Source: JAPOUP01 sp026708635
GTDB lineage: Bacteria; Pseudomonadota; Alphaproteobacteria; Rhodobacterales; Rhodobacteraceae
DNA length: 64,000 nucleotides
NCBI GenBank assembly: GCA_965200115.1
Contig: OZ241336.1
Span: 558,001-622,000 of the forward strand
Direction of reading: 5' to 3'
Part shown: one piece after another, positions 8,462 through 17,096 of the stretch
Layout of the letters: every line of letters begins with the position of its first letter
Position numbering within the stretch: the first letter of the stretch is position 1
Translations under genes and position numbers: made by a program
The notes under the pieces: model-generated
What the model saw: only the letters and a program-made list of their open reading frames with translations
What the model was told of the DNA's origin: nothing
Database searches by the model: none

Positions 8462-11400
8462 AAGCGGGCGCTCGGCGAGGATGCTGCCCAGCGTAGTGAT
8501 GATCATGTCCACATCATCGGCCTCGATGCTCAGCGGCGGGCGGATTTTCAGGATATTGTCCTTGGGCCCTTCGCTGCCTATCAGGATGCGATGGTCGCGC
8601 ATCCTGTCCTTGACGTAGGAACAGAGCGCGGTGGCCTCCGACCCATCCAAGTTGATCAGTTCCATACCCAGAAACAACCCCATCCCGCGCACATCGCCGA
8701 TGCTGTCATGGTCGACCTGCAACGCGCACAGTCCGTCTTTCAACCGCAACCCCATGGCCCGCGCATTCTCCTGCAGACCCTCGTCATCGACAATGTCCAG
8801 CACTTCTTTGCCAATGCGGCAGGACAGGGTTGAGCCACCGAAGGTCGAGAAGAACTCGATCCCGTTGTCAAAGCTCTCGGCGATGGCGCGGGTAGTGATG
8901 ACGGCACCCAGAGGGTGGCCGTTGCCGATAGGCTTACCCAGGACGACGATATCGGGTTCGGCCCCTTGATGCTCGAAGCCGAAGTAATATGCGCCCAGGC
9001 GCCCCAGCCCGGTCTGCACCTCGTCGGCGATGCACACCCCGCCATCCGAGCGGATCCTGTCATAGACCGCGGGCAGGTAGCCTTTGGGCGGAATGATTTG
9101 GCCACCGACCGAGGGGAAAGTTTCGGCGATGAACCCGGCGAGCCCGTGTCCTTTGGCTTTGAGCGCCGATATGGCGGGGTCTACGAGATCCGCGAATTTC
9201 TCCGCCCGGTCTGGATCATCGCGGCGGAAAGACCCGCGATAGTCATCGGCGACCTCTACCAATTCAACCCAATCGGCCTGCCCGATACCGCCGGGTTTGG
9301 CGAATTTATAGGCCGAGATGGCGACTGCGCCGGTGGTGTTGCCGTGATAGCCGTGGTCAGGCGTCACGATACCCTTTGCCCCGGTGTGGGCATGGGCCAG
9401 TCGAAGGGCCAACTCGTTGGCCTCTGACCCGGAGTTCACAAAAAAGCACACCTTGAAGCGATCGGGTAATTTAGACAGGATCTTTTTGGCCAAGGCGGTC
9501 TGGGCAGGGTGCAAATAGCGGGTGTTGGAATTCACCCGTTTGAGCTGATCCGCCGCGACCGCCTGAATGCGCGGGTGGGCATGGCCCACATGCGGCACGT
9601 TGTTGTAAGCGTCAAGATAGGGCCGGCCCCATTCATCAAAAAGGTGATGTCTCCAGCCCCGGACCAGCATCACCGGGTCAGTGTAGGTGAGGCTGAGATT
9701 GCCCGCAAAATGCGCTTTGCGATCCGCCAGCACGGTGTTCTTATCAGTAGGATGGAAGCGTACCCTCTCGTCGGGCAGATTGAGCAGCGCCGCCGGATTG
9801 GGACAAATCGCGCCCCATAGGTACATCTCGTCCGGATCGCCCACGCCAGGCCAATCCTCCTCGATCCCCTCGGTGGTCAGCGCGAGCTGGAAATGCACAT
9901 GCGGTGCCCAGCCGCCATTTTGGGAGGGCTCGCCCAACTGGCAGAATGTTTCGCCCCTTTCCACGATGTCACCGGGTTTCAGGCGATCGCGGAACTCCGG
10001 GTTCAGGTGACCATAGAGCGTGAAGAACGGGTCGCCTTCCGGCGTTTCGTGGCGCAGGATGATTATGCCGCCGTAATCCAGATGCGCGCCACGATACTCG
10101 GCCATGACAACAAGGCCGCGCAGAGGCGCATACAAAGCCCGTCCCGCGGGCGCAAAGACATCGACCGCCAGATGTACCGTGCGCCGGTCACTAGCCTTCC
10201 AGGGTCCCTTGCGAAAACCCGGCGCCGTGTAGATCAGGCGCGGTTCGTGATAATAGCCAAGCCAAATTGCGCCGTCCCGGTTGAATTCCCGTCCTACCAG
10301 CGACGCCTCTTCCGGTGGCAGGTCGAACGGGTTCCGCGGCCAAGCGGAGGTCTCAACCGCAAGTGATCCCATCGGTGCGTCGCGCAGATCTTCACCCATC
10401 AGAGGAGCAAAGTTTCCACGCTCCGCATCCAGCCAAGCCATGACGCGGTCCGCTCCGTCCACAGCGGGGAGGTTACAGACCGCCCGCAGGCGAGCCGCCA
10501 GAAGGATCGGGTTGAGGTTATGGTTTTCCAGGAAACGCCAGGCAGGCGCCTGGGAGATCGTCACGTAGGGATCGTCGGGATTGTCTTCAGACATCAGCGC
10601 AGAATTGACCACGCTCACCGCCAGCCGCATGCGCAGAAGGGGCCAGAGCAGATCAATTTCCCGCGTCGTGATTGGATAGGCGGCATGATAGCCTGCCACA
10701 AGCGCGGCCAGATTGGCCTCCGGGTTGGGCTGATCCAGAACCACATAGGCGGCGGCGATTGCCATGTCACAGATCCGCGGGGCCGCGCACATATCGCCAA
10801 AGTCGATCAGGCCAGAAACATTCAGGTTGCCGGCCTGTCCGTCTACAAGGATATTGTAGTCATTTGCGTCGTTATGAATCGCTTGCTTCGGGAGCGCCCG
10901 CAAAACGGGCTCAAGCGCCTGGAATTCCGCACAGATATCTTGCAGAAGCGTTTTGCGAGCCGAATTCTCAAGGCAGTTCAGTTTGTCTGCGATCCAACCC
11001 GCACGCATGAGATTCCATTTAAAATCACGCTCCATCCCAGGATGTGCGAAGGTGCGCAGCGACCTGTTCACGTGCCCCAGAACACCGCCCAAGTCGTAAA
11101 TCAAAGCCGCGGATTTCAGGTCGGCGTGCGCAAAACAGACACCCGGCAAACAGGCCATAACCCAAACCAGCCGCTTTACGCCCTCTTCGTCGGGGAGCGA
11201 CAGAAACAATGCACCATCTTTTGCGGGAATAACCGAAGGGATCGGAAGCTCCGCCGCTTGTTGACAGATATATGTCATGGCCCAAATCTGCATTTGGACA
11301 AGCCATTCTTCGCAACCCGGCCGCATCACTTTGACGATGTAGCGCACACCGCCATGTGTCTCGGCGCGGAAATTTAGGTCGTACTCACCGTTAAGACGAG

Positions 11401-11464
11401 TGAATGACGCTTCAATTGTCCAGTGATCTTTTAGGACACTTTGCCAATGAACCATGTTTGGCAC
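8456..11464 (-). CDS. Three-domain fusion: APH-type kinase, M23-like domain, class III aminotransferase/phospho-lyase
   Basis: A 1002-residue cytosolic protein. Residues about 20-330 are an aminoglycoside-phosphotransferase-type kinase (catalytic I-H-N-D-A-N-D-Y-N-I-L at 196-206, metal-binding D-F-G-D at 221-224). Residues about 425-560 resemble an M23 peptidase/LytM domain (H431 and D435, H522-x-H524). Residues about 590-1000 are a class III PLP enzyme (G-S-E-A-N at 679-683, Asp814 in D-E-V-Q-T-G, PLP lysine Lys844 in G-K-P-I-G-N-G-H-P). The N-N-V-P-H-V-G-H and N-T-R-Y-L-H segments match the mammalian AGXT2L1/AGXT2L2 phospho-lyases, which act on phosphoethanolamine or phosphohydroxylysine. 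I infer that the kinase phosphorylates an amino alcohol and the PLP domain eliminates the phosphate. The role of the M23-like domain is unclear. Confidence 0.88.
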   Translation of the reverse strand: MPNMVHWQSVLKDHWTIEASFTRLNGEYDLNFRAETHGGVRYIVKVMRPGCEEWLVQMQIWAMTYICQQAAELPIPSVIPAKDGALFLSLPDEEGVKRLVWVMACLPGVCFAHADLKSAALIYDLGGVLGHVNRSLRTFAHPGMERDFKWNLMRAGWIADKLNCLENSARKTLLQDICAEFQALEPVLRALPKQAIHNDANDYNILVDGQAGNLNVSGLIDFGDMCAAPRICDMAIAAAYVVLDQPNPEANLAALVAGYHAAYPITTREIDLLWPLLRMRLAVSVVNSALMSEDNPDDPYVTISQAPAWRFLENHNLNPILLAARLRAVCNLPAVDGADRVMAWLDAERGNFAPLMGEDLRDAPMGSLAVETSAWPRNPFDLPPEEASLVGREFNRDGAIWLGYYHEPRLIYTAPGFRKGPWKASDRRTVHLAVDVFAPAGRALYAPLRGLVVMAEYRGAHLDYGGIIILRHETPEGDPFFTLYGHLNPEFRDRLKPGDIVERGETFCQLGEPSQNGGWAPHVHFQLALTTEGIEEDWPGVGDPDEMYLWGAICPNPAALLNLPDERVRFHPTDKNTVLADRKAHFAGNLSLTYTDPVMLVRGWRHHLFDEWGRPYLDAYNNVPHVGHAHPRIQAVAADQLKRVNSNTRYLHPAQTALAKKILSKLPDRFKVCFFVNSGSEANELALRLAHAHTGAKGIVTPDHGYHGNTTGAVAISAYKFAKPGGIGQADWVELVEVADDYRGSFRRDDPDRAEKFADLVDPAISALKAKGHGLAGFIAETFPSVGGQIIPPKGYLPAVYDRIRSDGGVCIADEVQTGLGRLGAYYFGFEHQGAEPDIVVLGKPIGNGHPLGAVITTRAIAESFDNGIEFFSTFGGSTLSCRIGKEVLDIVDDEGLQENARAMGLRLKDGLCALQVDHDSIGDVRGMGLFLGMELINLDGSEATALCSYVKDRMRDHRILIGSEGPKDNILKIRPPLSIEADDVDMIITTLGSILAERPLL

Positions 11465-11475
11465 CCTTCGAAGGT

Positions 11476-11583
11476 CTACCGGCTTTCAAGCTGGGTAATC
11501 CCGCTCTTATCGAAGTCACCGCGAGTCACGTCTTGAAGCGCGGTTGAAATGATTTCCGCGCCTTCCCCAGCATAGTCAGAGGT
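11476..11583 (-). pseudogene. 3' tail of an unrecognised gene, cut by mobile DNA
   Basis: On the minus strand an open frame of about 34 codons ends with TAG at 11476-11478, just upstream of the kinase/aminotransferase gene. It encodes G-E-G-A-E-I-I, then T-A-L-Q-D-V, then G-D-F-D-K-S-G-I-T-Q-L-E-S-R. It looks like the C-terminus of a real protein whose 5' part was replaced by the IS30 fragment beginning around 11580. I do not recognise the family. Confidence 0.35.
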
Positions 11584-11872
11584 CGAGGTCAGGGGTGGAG
11601 TCAACTCGAGAACACTTGATTTCGGCCCGGCGTTTTATTGCCTCCCGGGTTTCGCTCCCGAACCGAAACACTCGGACTGCCGGATTCCGCACGTGAACGG
11701 CTTCAGTCCTTCGGGAACAAGCTTGGACGATGTCTCCGTGCAACACAAGGGCCACCGCGGGGCGGTTGCGGCCGAACCGACGGGCGGTCGCCGGACCGGA
11801 ATGTCCGCTTTTCCTCAGGGCGTGGATCTGGCATTTCCCGGGGTGGGTCAGGTGGCGGTAGCCCTCGGGCAT
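11576..11872 (-). pseudogene. IS30-family transposase, N-terminal remnant
   Basis: The first 40 or so codons encode the IS30 N-terminal helix-turn-helix: G-Y-R-H-L-T, C-Q-I-H-A-L-R-K-S-G-H-S, then A-R-R-F-G-R-N-R. After that the frame degenerates, with a weaker trace of the following region (R-E-A-I-K-R-R-A, then T-P-D-L). No catalytic DDE part follows. The stretch 11873-12060 between this and the glutamine-synthetase-like gene shows no other recognisable content. Confidence 0.7.
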
Positions 11873-12060
11873 GACAGTCTCCCTGGCTCAACACCGGGAC
11901 TGTCACCGCCATCCGGCCGATTCGCAACATCATGCGGCGACCTGACCAGACCTCACCCACATCGGGTGTTGCACCTCACTGTGAAGCGGGGGACAGCTAG
12001 GAAACCACCCGCGCCCGGTTCGAAGCCCGGGATACCGTGAGGCAGATAAAGGAAACACCG

Positions 12061-13362
12061 ATGACCGATTTGATTTTTGCCGCGACATGCGATCTGGCGG
12101 GGAAAGTACGGGGCAAAGCTTTTCCGTCCGTTCAACTGGACAAGCGGTTGGCCCGGGGCGTGGGCTGGACACCTACGAATGTTCAAATCAACTGCTTTGA
12201 CGGGATCGCTGACAGCCCATTTGGGGCCTTGGGTGACCTGCTGTTGATTCCGGACCAAACAACCTCGGTTTCAGCGAATTTCGGCACTCGGACGGAGCGT
12301 TTCATGCTGGGCGATATAGTGGACCTGGACGGCGCAACATGGGACTTCTGCACGCGCTCCCTGCTCAAATCCGCCCTCGCACGGCTAGAAAAAGTTGGCG
12401 GCGTCCAGCTGCTGGCCGCTTTCGAACATGAGTTCCAGCTCAAAGGTAAAATCCGCTACTCGGGCGACAGCTATGGCCGCGCGGGATTCGAAGCCCAGCG
12501 GGGGCTTTGCGAGATGCTGATGGCGCAGATAACCGCTGCAGGCCTCAGCCCCGACAGCATCATGAAGGAGTACGGCCCCAACCAGTACGAGGTGGTCATC
12601 GATCCCGAAAAGGGTGTCCGCGCCGCCGACGCTGCGGTGATCGTGCGCGAGTTAACCCGATCCACCGCGCGGCACTTGGGCGAGGCCGTCACCTACACTC
12701 CAATCCTTGATCCGGCCAGCGTTGGTAACGGGGTGCATATCCACATAAGCTTTCTCAACCCTGATGGCGCGCCCGCAACCTATGATGCCAAGGGGCCTTG
12801 CGGGATGTCAGCGCTGACCGCGTCGTTTGCGGCGGGCGTGCTGAAGTACCTCGACAGCATCCTTGCGCTGACCGCGCCCTCGGTCGTGTCTTACCTGCGC
12901 CTGACCCCGCATCGCTGGTCGGCGGCATACAACAGTCTGGGCCTCCGCGACCGTGAAGCCTCCTTGCGCGTCTGCCCCGTCACCGCCAAAGACCCCGCCA
13001 GTATCGCCCGCCAGTTCAACATCGAATACCGTGCCAGTGACGCCGCCGCCTGCCCGCATCTGGCCTTAGCGGCGATCCTGCACGCGGGCATCCAGGGGAT
13101 CGAAGAGGGGCTGTCGGCTCCGACCCCGGCCGAGGAGGATCTGTCTCTATTGTCGCCTGAAGATCTAGCGGCTCGCGGGTTTATCCGACTGCCGGAAACG
13201 CTCGAGGCCTCTTTGGAACGGTTCAGCGAGAATGCAACCGTGCGGGGCTGGTTCCCCAACGCCTTCGCCGATGTCTATCTGGCGCATAAGGCTTCTGAGA
13301 TTGCCCATGTTGCCGAAATGGACGTGCCGGCGCAATGCGCGGCCTATGCCGAGACCTACTAG
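12061..13362 (+). CDS. Glutamine-synthetase-like amine/amino-acid ligase
   Basis: A 433-residue protein of the glutamine synthetase superfamily, in the branch that includes gamma-glutamyl-polyamine and other ligases rather than housekeeping GlnA. Active-site landmarks are F-E-H-E-F at 121-125, G-P-N-Q-Y-E at 172-177, G-V-H-I-H-I-S at 224-230 and R-D-R-E-A-S-L-R near 296-303. Catalytic metal and ATP sites look kept, but the usual ammonium-site wording is changed. I chose ATG 12061, with AAGGA 7-11 bp upstream, over the GTG at 12037. It probably joins glutamate or a related acid to an amine handled by the neighbouring cassette. Confidence 0.82.
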   Translation: MTDLIFAATCDLAGKVRGKAFPSVQLDKRLARGVGWTPTNVQINCFDGIADSPFGALGDLLLIPDQTTSVSANFGTRTERFMLGDIVDLDGATWDFCTRSLLKSALARLEKVGGVQLLAAFEHEFQLKGKIRYSGDSYGRAGFEAQRGLCEMLMAQITAAGLSPDSIMKEYGPNQYEVVIDPEKGVRAADAAVIVRELTRSTARHLGEAVTYTPILDPASVGNGVHIHISFLNPDGAPATYDAKGPCGMSALTASFAAGVLKYLDSILALTAPSVVSYLRLTPHRWSAAYNSLGLRDREASLRVCPVTAKDPASIARQFNIEYRASDAAACPHLALAAILHAGIQGIEEGLSAPTPAEEDLSLLSPEDLAARGFIRLPETLEASLERFSENATVRGWFPNAFADVYLAHKASEIAHVAEMDVPAQCAAYAETY

Positions 13363-13369
13363 GACCCGT

Positions 13370-13947
13370 TGACAGTCATGACGCCGGATCCCCGCCTCTC
13401 GACGACGATCTCGCTTTGGTCGCCCCCTGCCAGTGCAGGACAAGCCGGACCCGGCGGTCCGTGACGCATGCCGTCGCTTCGACGAGGGCGGCCCGCAGGG
13501 TCCGCTTGCGGAGTTCCGGCGAGACCCTCTCTTGGCACCAGAGGCCCTCTCGATGTCGCGACCGAGAGCGAGGCGTGCAGACCGTTCCGCGTCGCCCATC
13601 CGGTACGCGCGGTTGGCATCCCGGGAACGGGAAAGCGCCTCCTCCGCCTCCGACGTCGCAACGAGGCGCTCGTTCCAGCGACGCTCCAGTTCGTCCACAA
13701 GCTGCCGGTTGCCGGGGTCAACGGCATCATACTGCCGAAAGGCCCGGTCAGCCTCGTAGCGGGCCCGTTCGAGCGCCAAGTCAGCCTGCTGAATAGCTTC
13801 AGGCTCCAGCGCACGCAGCAGCGTCGAGCCGAATCCGGCACACACGCTGCCGCCCAGCTCCGGCCTGCGCCCGTCGCAGATGTAATGAACGGTGTTTCCC
13901 TTTCCGGAATAGGCAATCCATAGAATCCCTTGACGTCGGGACAGCAC
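13370..13947 (-). pseudogene. Serine recombinase, C-terminal remnant with frameshifts
   Basis: On the minus strand the first frame gives the zinc-ribbon exit and long coiled coil of large serine recombinases (E-L-G-G-S-V-C-A-G-F-G, then A-R-Y-E-A-D-R-A-F-R-Q-Y-D-A-V-D-P-G-N-R). A second frame continues it (E-L-R-K-R-T-L-R-A-A-L-V-E-A) and a third ends it (L-H-W-Q-G-G-D-Q-S-E-I-V-V). At least two frameshifts and loss of the catalytic N-terminus make it dead. It lies between the glutamine-synthetase-like gene and the tRNA gene. Confidence 0.75.
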
Positions 13948-13970
13948 TCGAATAGCTGATCGAGCGGCGT

Positions 13971-14047
13971 GGCGGAGTAGCTCAGTTGGTTAGAGCAGAG
14001 GAATCATAATCCTTGTGTCGGGGGTTCAAGTCCCTCCTCCGCTACCA
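13971..14047 (+). tRNA. tRNA-Met (CAT), elongator
   Basis: A 77-nt cloverleaf with encoded CCA. The acceptor strands GGCGGAG and CTCCGCT pair (with one G-U), the D arm is GCTC/GAGC, the anticodon stem GAGGA/TCCTT carries loop ATCATAA with anticodon CAT at the centre, and the T arm is GGGGG-TTCAAGT-CCCTC (one mismatch). It looks like the alphaproteobacterial elongator Met tRNA rather than initiator or tRNA-Ile(CAT). The nearby recombinase relic suggests it may once have been an integration target. Confidence 0.95.
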
Positions 14048-14394
14048 AACGGCTCCCATCCGCCGTTCTCCGCGCGACCGTCGAAATGAAATGCCACCGC
14101 AGGATTTCCTTCTGGTGTGCAGGTCGCACGCGTGGAACAGATCCCGGCAGGCCGGGGAACGCGACGTAAGAACGGCGGCGAGGAGGTCATCGCGCGCGGC
14201 GCCTGAGATGTATCAGAGGCTCTTCAGACGGTGGGCGGCCGCTTGTTAGCTCACGCCGAAATGGTGCGCGGGCATGGCGTTATCCTTGTGGGTAATGCGT
14301 TGCGAGTGCGGTGGCGCACGCCGTGCCGCCTCAATGTGGCCACCGCTGGCGGCGAAAAAAAACGGCGTGGTCCCGGCGGTTCGGCGGGCCCCTG
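14048..14394. other. Gap without recognisable gene
   Basis: About 350 bp between the tRNA gene and a dead peptidase fragment. Frames on both strands are short and unlike known proteins. I see no repeat of the tRNA 3' end and no clear promoter or terminator. Confidence 0.4.
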
Positions 14395-14590
14395 TCGAGC
14401 CTCCGGAGGGCGATCCGGACCCCGCTTCTCGGCATGAGAAAAGCGGCGGCGAGGGCATTTGCCCTCTCCTCGACCATGTTGGACGAATTGTCGGTACTGG
14501 AATCGTAACATTGCTGTTTCGGTCCAGCGGGGCATGTGCGTATTCGTGCGCGTAGGAAAACCGCTTTCGTCCCTTCGCATGAGAAGGGTT
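14395..14590 (-). pseudogene. ImmA/IrrE-type metallopeptidase, frameshifted remnant
   Basis: One minus-strand frame encodes the zinc motif H-E-Y-A-H followed by A-P-L-D-R-N. After a frameshift another frame encodes the third-ligand block E-E-R-A-N-A-L-A-A-A-F-L-M-P. Together these are the core of an ImmA/IrrE peptidase, broken and missing both ends. It is a different lineage from the intact gene at 147-647 (HEYAH versus HELGH) and has normal high GC. Confidence 0.65.
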
Positions 14591-14809
14591 TACGGGAATT
14601 GCCGGGCCGATACTGGGACGGCGAAGGAAGAGGCCTGACATCCCATCCGGAAGAGTGACGCCGGATGCCCGGATACCTTGGGAAGCGACGGGCCCGGAAA
14701 TGTCAGCGACCGGCGCGTTGGCAATGCCGCCGGGCCAAAGTCACTGGCTGCTTCCGGGGATATATGCCATGGTCTCGCTACAGGGTATGCCTGGCGTGGA
14801 GACCGCGTC

Positions 14810-16042
14810 ATGACGGGATTTGACAGGGAAGGACTGGAGGACTTCATCAATTCCGGCGAGAAATCACCGCCGCCGGTCTTCGTCGGGCGGCGGGATGTTC
14901 TTGACGACATCTTCAGGACCGCCCGCCTGTGCTGGAAAAAGGACAGCCACCATCTTCCCGGCAACACCCGGATAATCCATGGCGCACCGGGTGCCGGCAA
15001 AAGCGCGATTCTCAACGAATTGGAAGCCAGGAGTCTCGCCGCCGACGCGGAATTGGGTGTACCGCGTGTTCTGGCTCTATCCAACGTGGAGCTGGAAACG
15101 GATTTGTCGGCGGTGCTCGCCGCAGTGGCGGAAGCGGGGACGGCAACGCCGCACCGGTGGACCGGATTGGTCGAGGCAGTGACAGGTAAGGTTGGGTCGG
15201 TCGGCGCTTTCGGCTTTTCCATCGGACTGGTAAACCGAACTACCGCGCAACCCGCTCCCGCTTCCCTGGCCCGCCTGCCACGGGAGGGATGGACGGCACC
15301 CGTCGTCATCGCCGTCGACGAGGCCCAGCGGATGGTCCTGGGGCCCGGAACGCCTCCGTCACTTTTTCTGCAGAAGATCCACGACGCGTCATCCGGCCTG
15401 CCACTCACAGTGGTTCTGGCCGGTCTCGGAGACACACCGCAGCGCGCGAGCGACATGGGGCTTACCCGTTTTGCCAAGATGCACGGGATCGGCCAACTGA
15501 CCGCCGCCGAAGTCCGGGAGGTCATGCTCGGCTTTTGCGGTCATTTTGGAATCGAGATCGGCGACCACGAGGAGCGACTGGTAGCGCTCGCCGGTTCCAG
15601 CGAGGGATGGCCGCGGCATCTCCATTGTGCGCAGAAAGCGCTCGGCCGCGCCCTGCTCGCCCCGGGATGCGACGGAAAGCTGGACCGCGTCGGTGACTGG
15701 GCCTCGCTGGATGAGGAGAGCCATCAACTCCGGGTCCGCTACTATCGGGCCCAGCGGAGTGCGATGATGAAGGATTGCGACCTGTTGGTCGCGGCGGTGA
15801 TGCGGGATTTCGAGGACGGAGTGTCCAAAAGCCGGATCACCGACCTGATCGCCGCCCGGGCGTCAATCCCGGAGGGCGAGGGATCCGGTTGGAAACTGCC
15901 CTCCGGGCTGTCCCCCCATGACCTGATGGAAGAGATGGTCCATCAAGGGGTTCTCCAGGAGCGGGAGGATGACACGTTCCACATCCCGATTCCATCCTTC
16001 CGGAACTTCCTGATCCAGGCTGGAGGGTTGGATTCCGACTAA
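14810..16042 (+). CDS. Orphan AAA+ ATPase
   Basis: A 410-residue ATPase of unknown role. Residues about 20-250 form a P-loop domain with Walker A G-A-P-G-A-G-K-S at 58-65 and Walker B V-V-I-A-V-D-E-A-Q with Asp170/Glu171. A following helical region and a C-terminal winged-helix-like part resemble the Orc1/Cdc6- or STAND-like ATPases of accessory regions. ATG 14810 gives a normal N-terminus; a frame extension to 14678 lacks features. No signal or membrane segment. It stands alone between the tRNA-associated debris and the pxp operon. A role in defence or in a mobile element is possible but unproven. Confidence 0.7.
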   Translation: MTGFDREGLEDFINSGEKSPPPVFVGRRDVLDDIFRTARLCWKKDSHHLPGNTRIIHGAPGAGKSAILNELEARSLAADAELGVPRVLALSNVELETDLSAVLAAVAEAGTATPHRWTGLVEAVTGKVGSVGAFGFSIGLVNRTTAQPAPASLARLPREGWTAPVVIAVDEAQRMVLGPGTPPSLFLQKIHDASSGLPLTVVLAGLGDTPQRASDMGLTRFAKMHGIGQLTAAEVREVMLGFCGHFGIEIGDHEERLVALAGSSEGWPRHLHCAQKALGRALLAPGCDGKLDRVGDWASLDEESHQLRVRYYRAQRSAMMKDCDLLVAAVMRDFEDGVSKSRITDLIAARASIPEGEGSGWKLPSGLSPHDLMEEMVHQGVLQEREDDTFHIPIPSFRNFLIQAGGLDSD

Positions 16043-16195
16043 AGGCAAACTATTCCATCAAGGACACTCACGGAAGACCGCCTTTCCGACATCCACCGTA
16101 AAGCCCATCGAAGCCACGCGGCGTCAATACATGTGGCCGTCCGCCGTCGAAATCCGCAATGACGTCCGGAACGGCTCCCGGCGCTGACAGCCCCG

Positions 16196-16498
16196 TCAGC
16201 GGAGTTCCACCTCGATGAACCGGCAGGAAAACGGGTTGGCGTTTATTACGTCATGCTCGGCACCGCGGGATCGGAAGTAAGGCATGCCCGTCCGAAGCTC
16301 GACAATGGACATCGTTCCGGATGGATCCTCAATCTTCAGCGATCCATCGAAAAGCGGCACCACTACATAGTCGAGCTCGTGCCGGTGCCAGCCGGTATTG
16401 TCGCCCTCGCGGGCGAAGCGCCACTCGGTCACGCGAACCCTTTCGTTCTCTATCAGAACGGTACCCGTCGCCGTGCCGGTACCCTGCACCGCGCACAT
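16196..16498 (-). CDS. Small cupin-domain protein
   Basis: A 100-residue single-domain cupin. The first cupin motif is recognisable as G-W-H-R-H-E-L-D-Y, with possible metal-binding His residues, and the second as Y-F-R-S-R-G-A-E-H-D-V-I-N. I start it at ATG 16498, just past the BioY stop (5-bp spacing); upstream in-frame ATGs would overlap BioY by about 30 bp. It is the last gene of the lactam/5-oxoproline operon. Function unknown; small cupins of this size often bind a ligand or isomerise a metabolite. Confidence 0.75.
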   Translation of the reverse strand: MCAVQGTGTATGTVLIENERVRVTEWRFAREGDNTGWHRHELDYVVVPLFDGSLKIEDPSGTMSIVELRTGMPYFRSRGAEHDVINANPFSCRFIEVELR

Positions 16499-16502
16499 GG
16501 CC

Positions 16503-17081
16503 CTATCGCCGCAGGCGCCATGCGCCCACATGAATGATCCCCACCAGAAGCGCGAGCTTAAGAACCTCGGACGGCAGGAACGGCCACAGACCGAACTCCA
16601 GGAGCTCCCCGCCCCAGCCGACCGCCGTACCCAACCAGAAGAGGCCGGGGGCATAGATCGCCGCAAGACCCAGAAAGCCTGTCGCGGCAAGTTTCAGGGG
16701 CGTCCGGTCCCAACCGCGCTCCGCGAGATGACCAACCAAGACGGCCGCGATGAGGAAGCCTAACAGGTATCCACCCGTAGGGCCCGCCATGTAGGCCAAA
16801 CCCATGCCCTTTTCCGGCGTACCCGCGAAGACGGGCAATCCCGCAGCTCCCTGCGCAAGATACGCCAACAGCGTCGCGCCCGCGAGCTTGGGGCCATACA
16901 CCATACCCAATAGAAGTACGACAAGCGTCTGCATCGTCATCGGCACGGGATGGAACGGTACCTGTACCTTGGCGGATAGAGTCAGAATTAGGCTACCCGC
17001 CACAATGAGCGAAAGCGACTTTGCGGGGCTCGAGGAGCCCAGGATCGCGCGCGAAACTGTATGTCGAACCCTGTCAGGCAT
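16503..17081 (-). CDS. bioY: BioY biotin transporter S component
   Basis: A 192-residue membrane protein with about six hydrophobic segments. BioY features are V-P-F-H-P-V-P-M-T-M-Q-T-L near residues 40-52 and G-P-T-G-G-Y-L-L-G-F near residues 100-109. BioY binds biotin and works alone or with an ECF module; no EcfA/EcfT genes are nearby. Its place in an operon with a biotin carboxylase and a biotin carrier protein suggests it supplies the cofactor for those enzymes. Confidence 0.92.
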   Translation of the reverse strand: MPDRVRHTVSRAILGSSSPAKSLSLIVAGSLILTLSAKVQVPFHPVPMTMQTLVVLLLGMVYGPKLAGATLLAYLAQGAAGLPVFAGTPEKGMGLAYMAGPTGGYLLGFLIAAVLVGHLAERGWDRTPLKLAATGFLGLAAIYAPGLFWLGTAVGWGGELLEFGLWPFLPSEVLKLALLVGIIHVGAWRLRR

Positions 17082-17096
17082 ATCTATGTCCTTCCG

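Noticed and set aside
10520..11377. A 285-codon plus-strand frame inside the fusion gene
   Set aside because: Antisense to the kinase domain of the three-domain fusion, whose catalytic motifs are clear; composition is that of a shadow.
13971..14047. tRNA-Ile2 with modified CAT anticodon
   Set aside because: The acceptor and D-arm sequence match the elongator Met tRNA pattern of alphaproteobacteria, not the GGCCCC-type Ile2 tRNA.
13971..16042. Intact genomic island integrated at the tRNA 3' end
   Set aside because: No integrase gene adjoins the 3' end and no second copy of the tRNA end was found in the window.
16499..16690. Longer start for the small cupin protein
   Set aside because: The extension runs inside bioY, is not cupin-like, and ATG 16498 follows the bioY stop directly.
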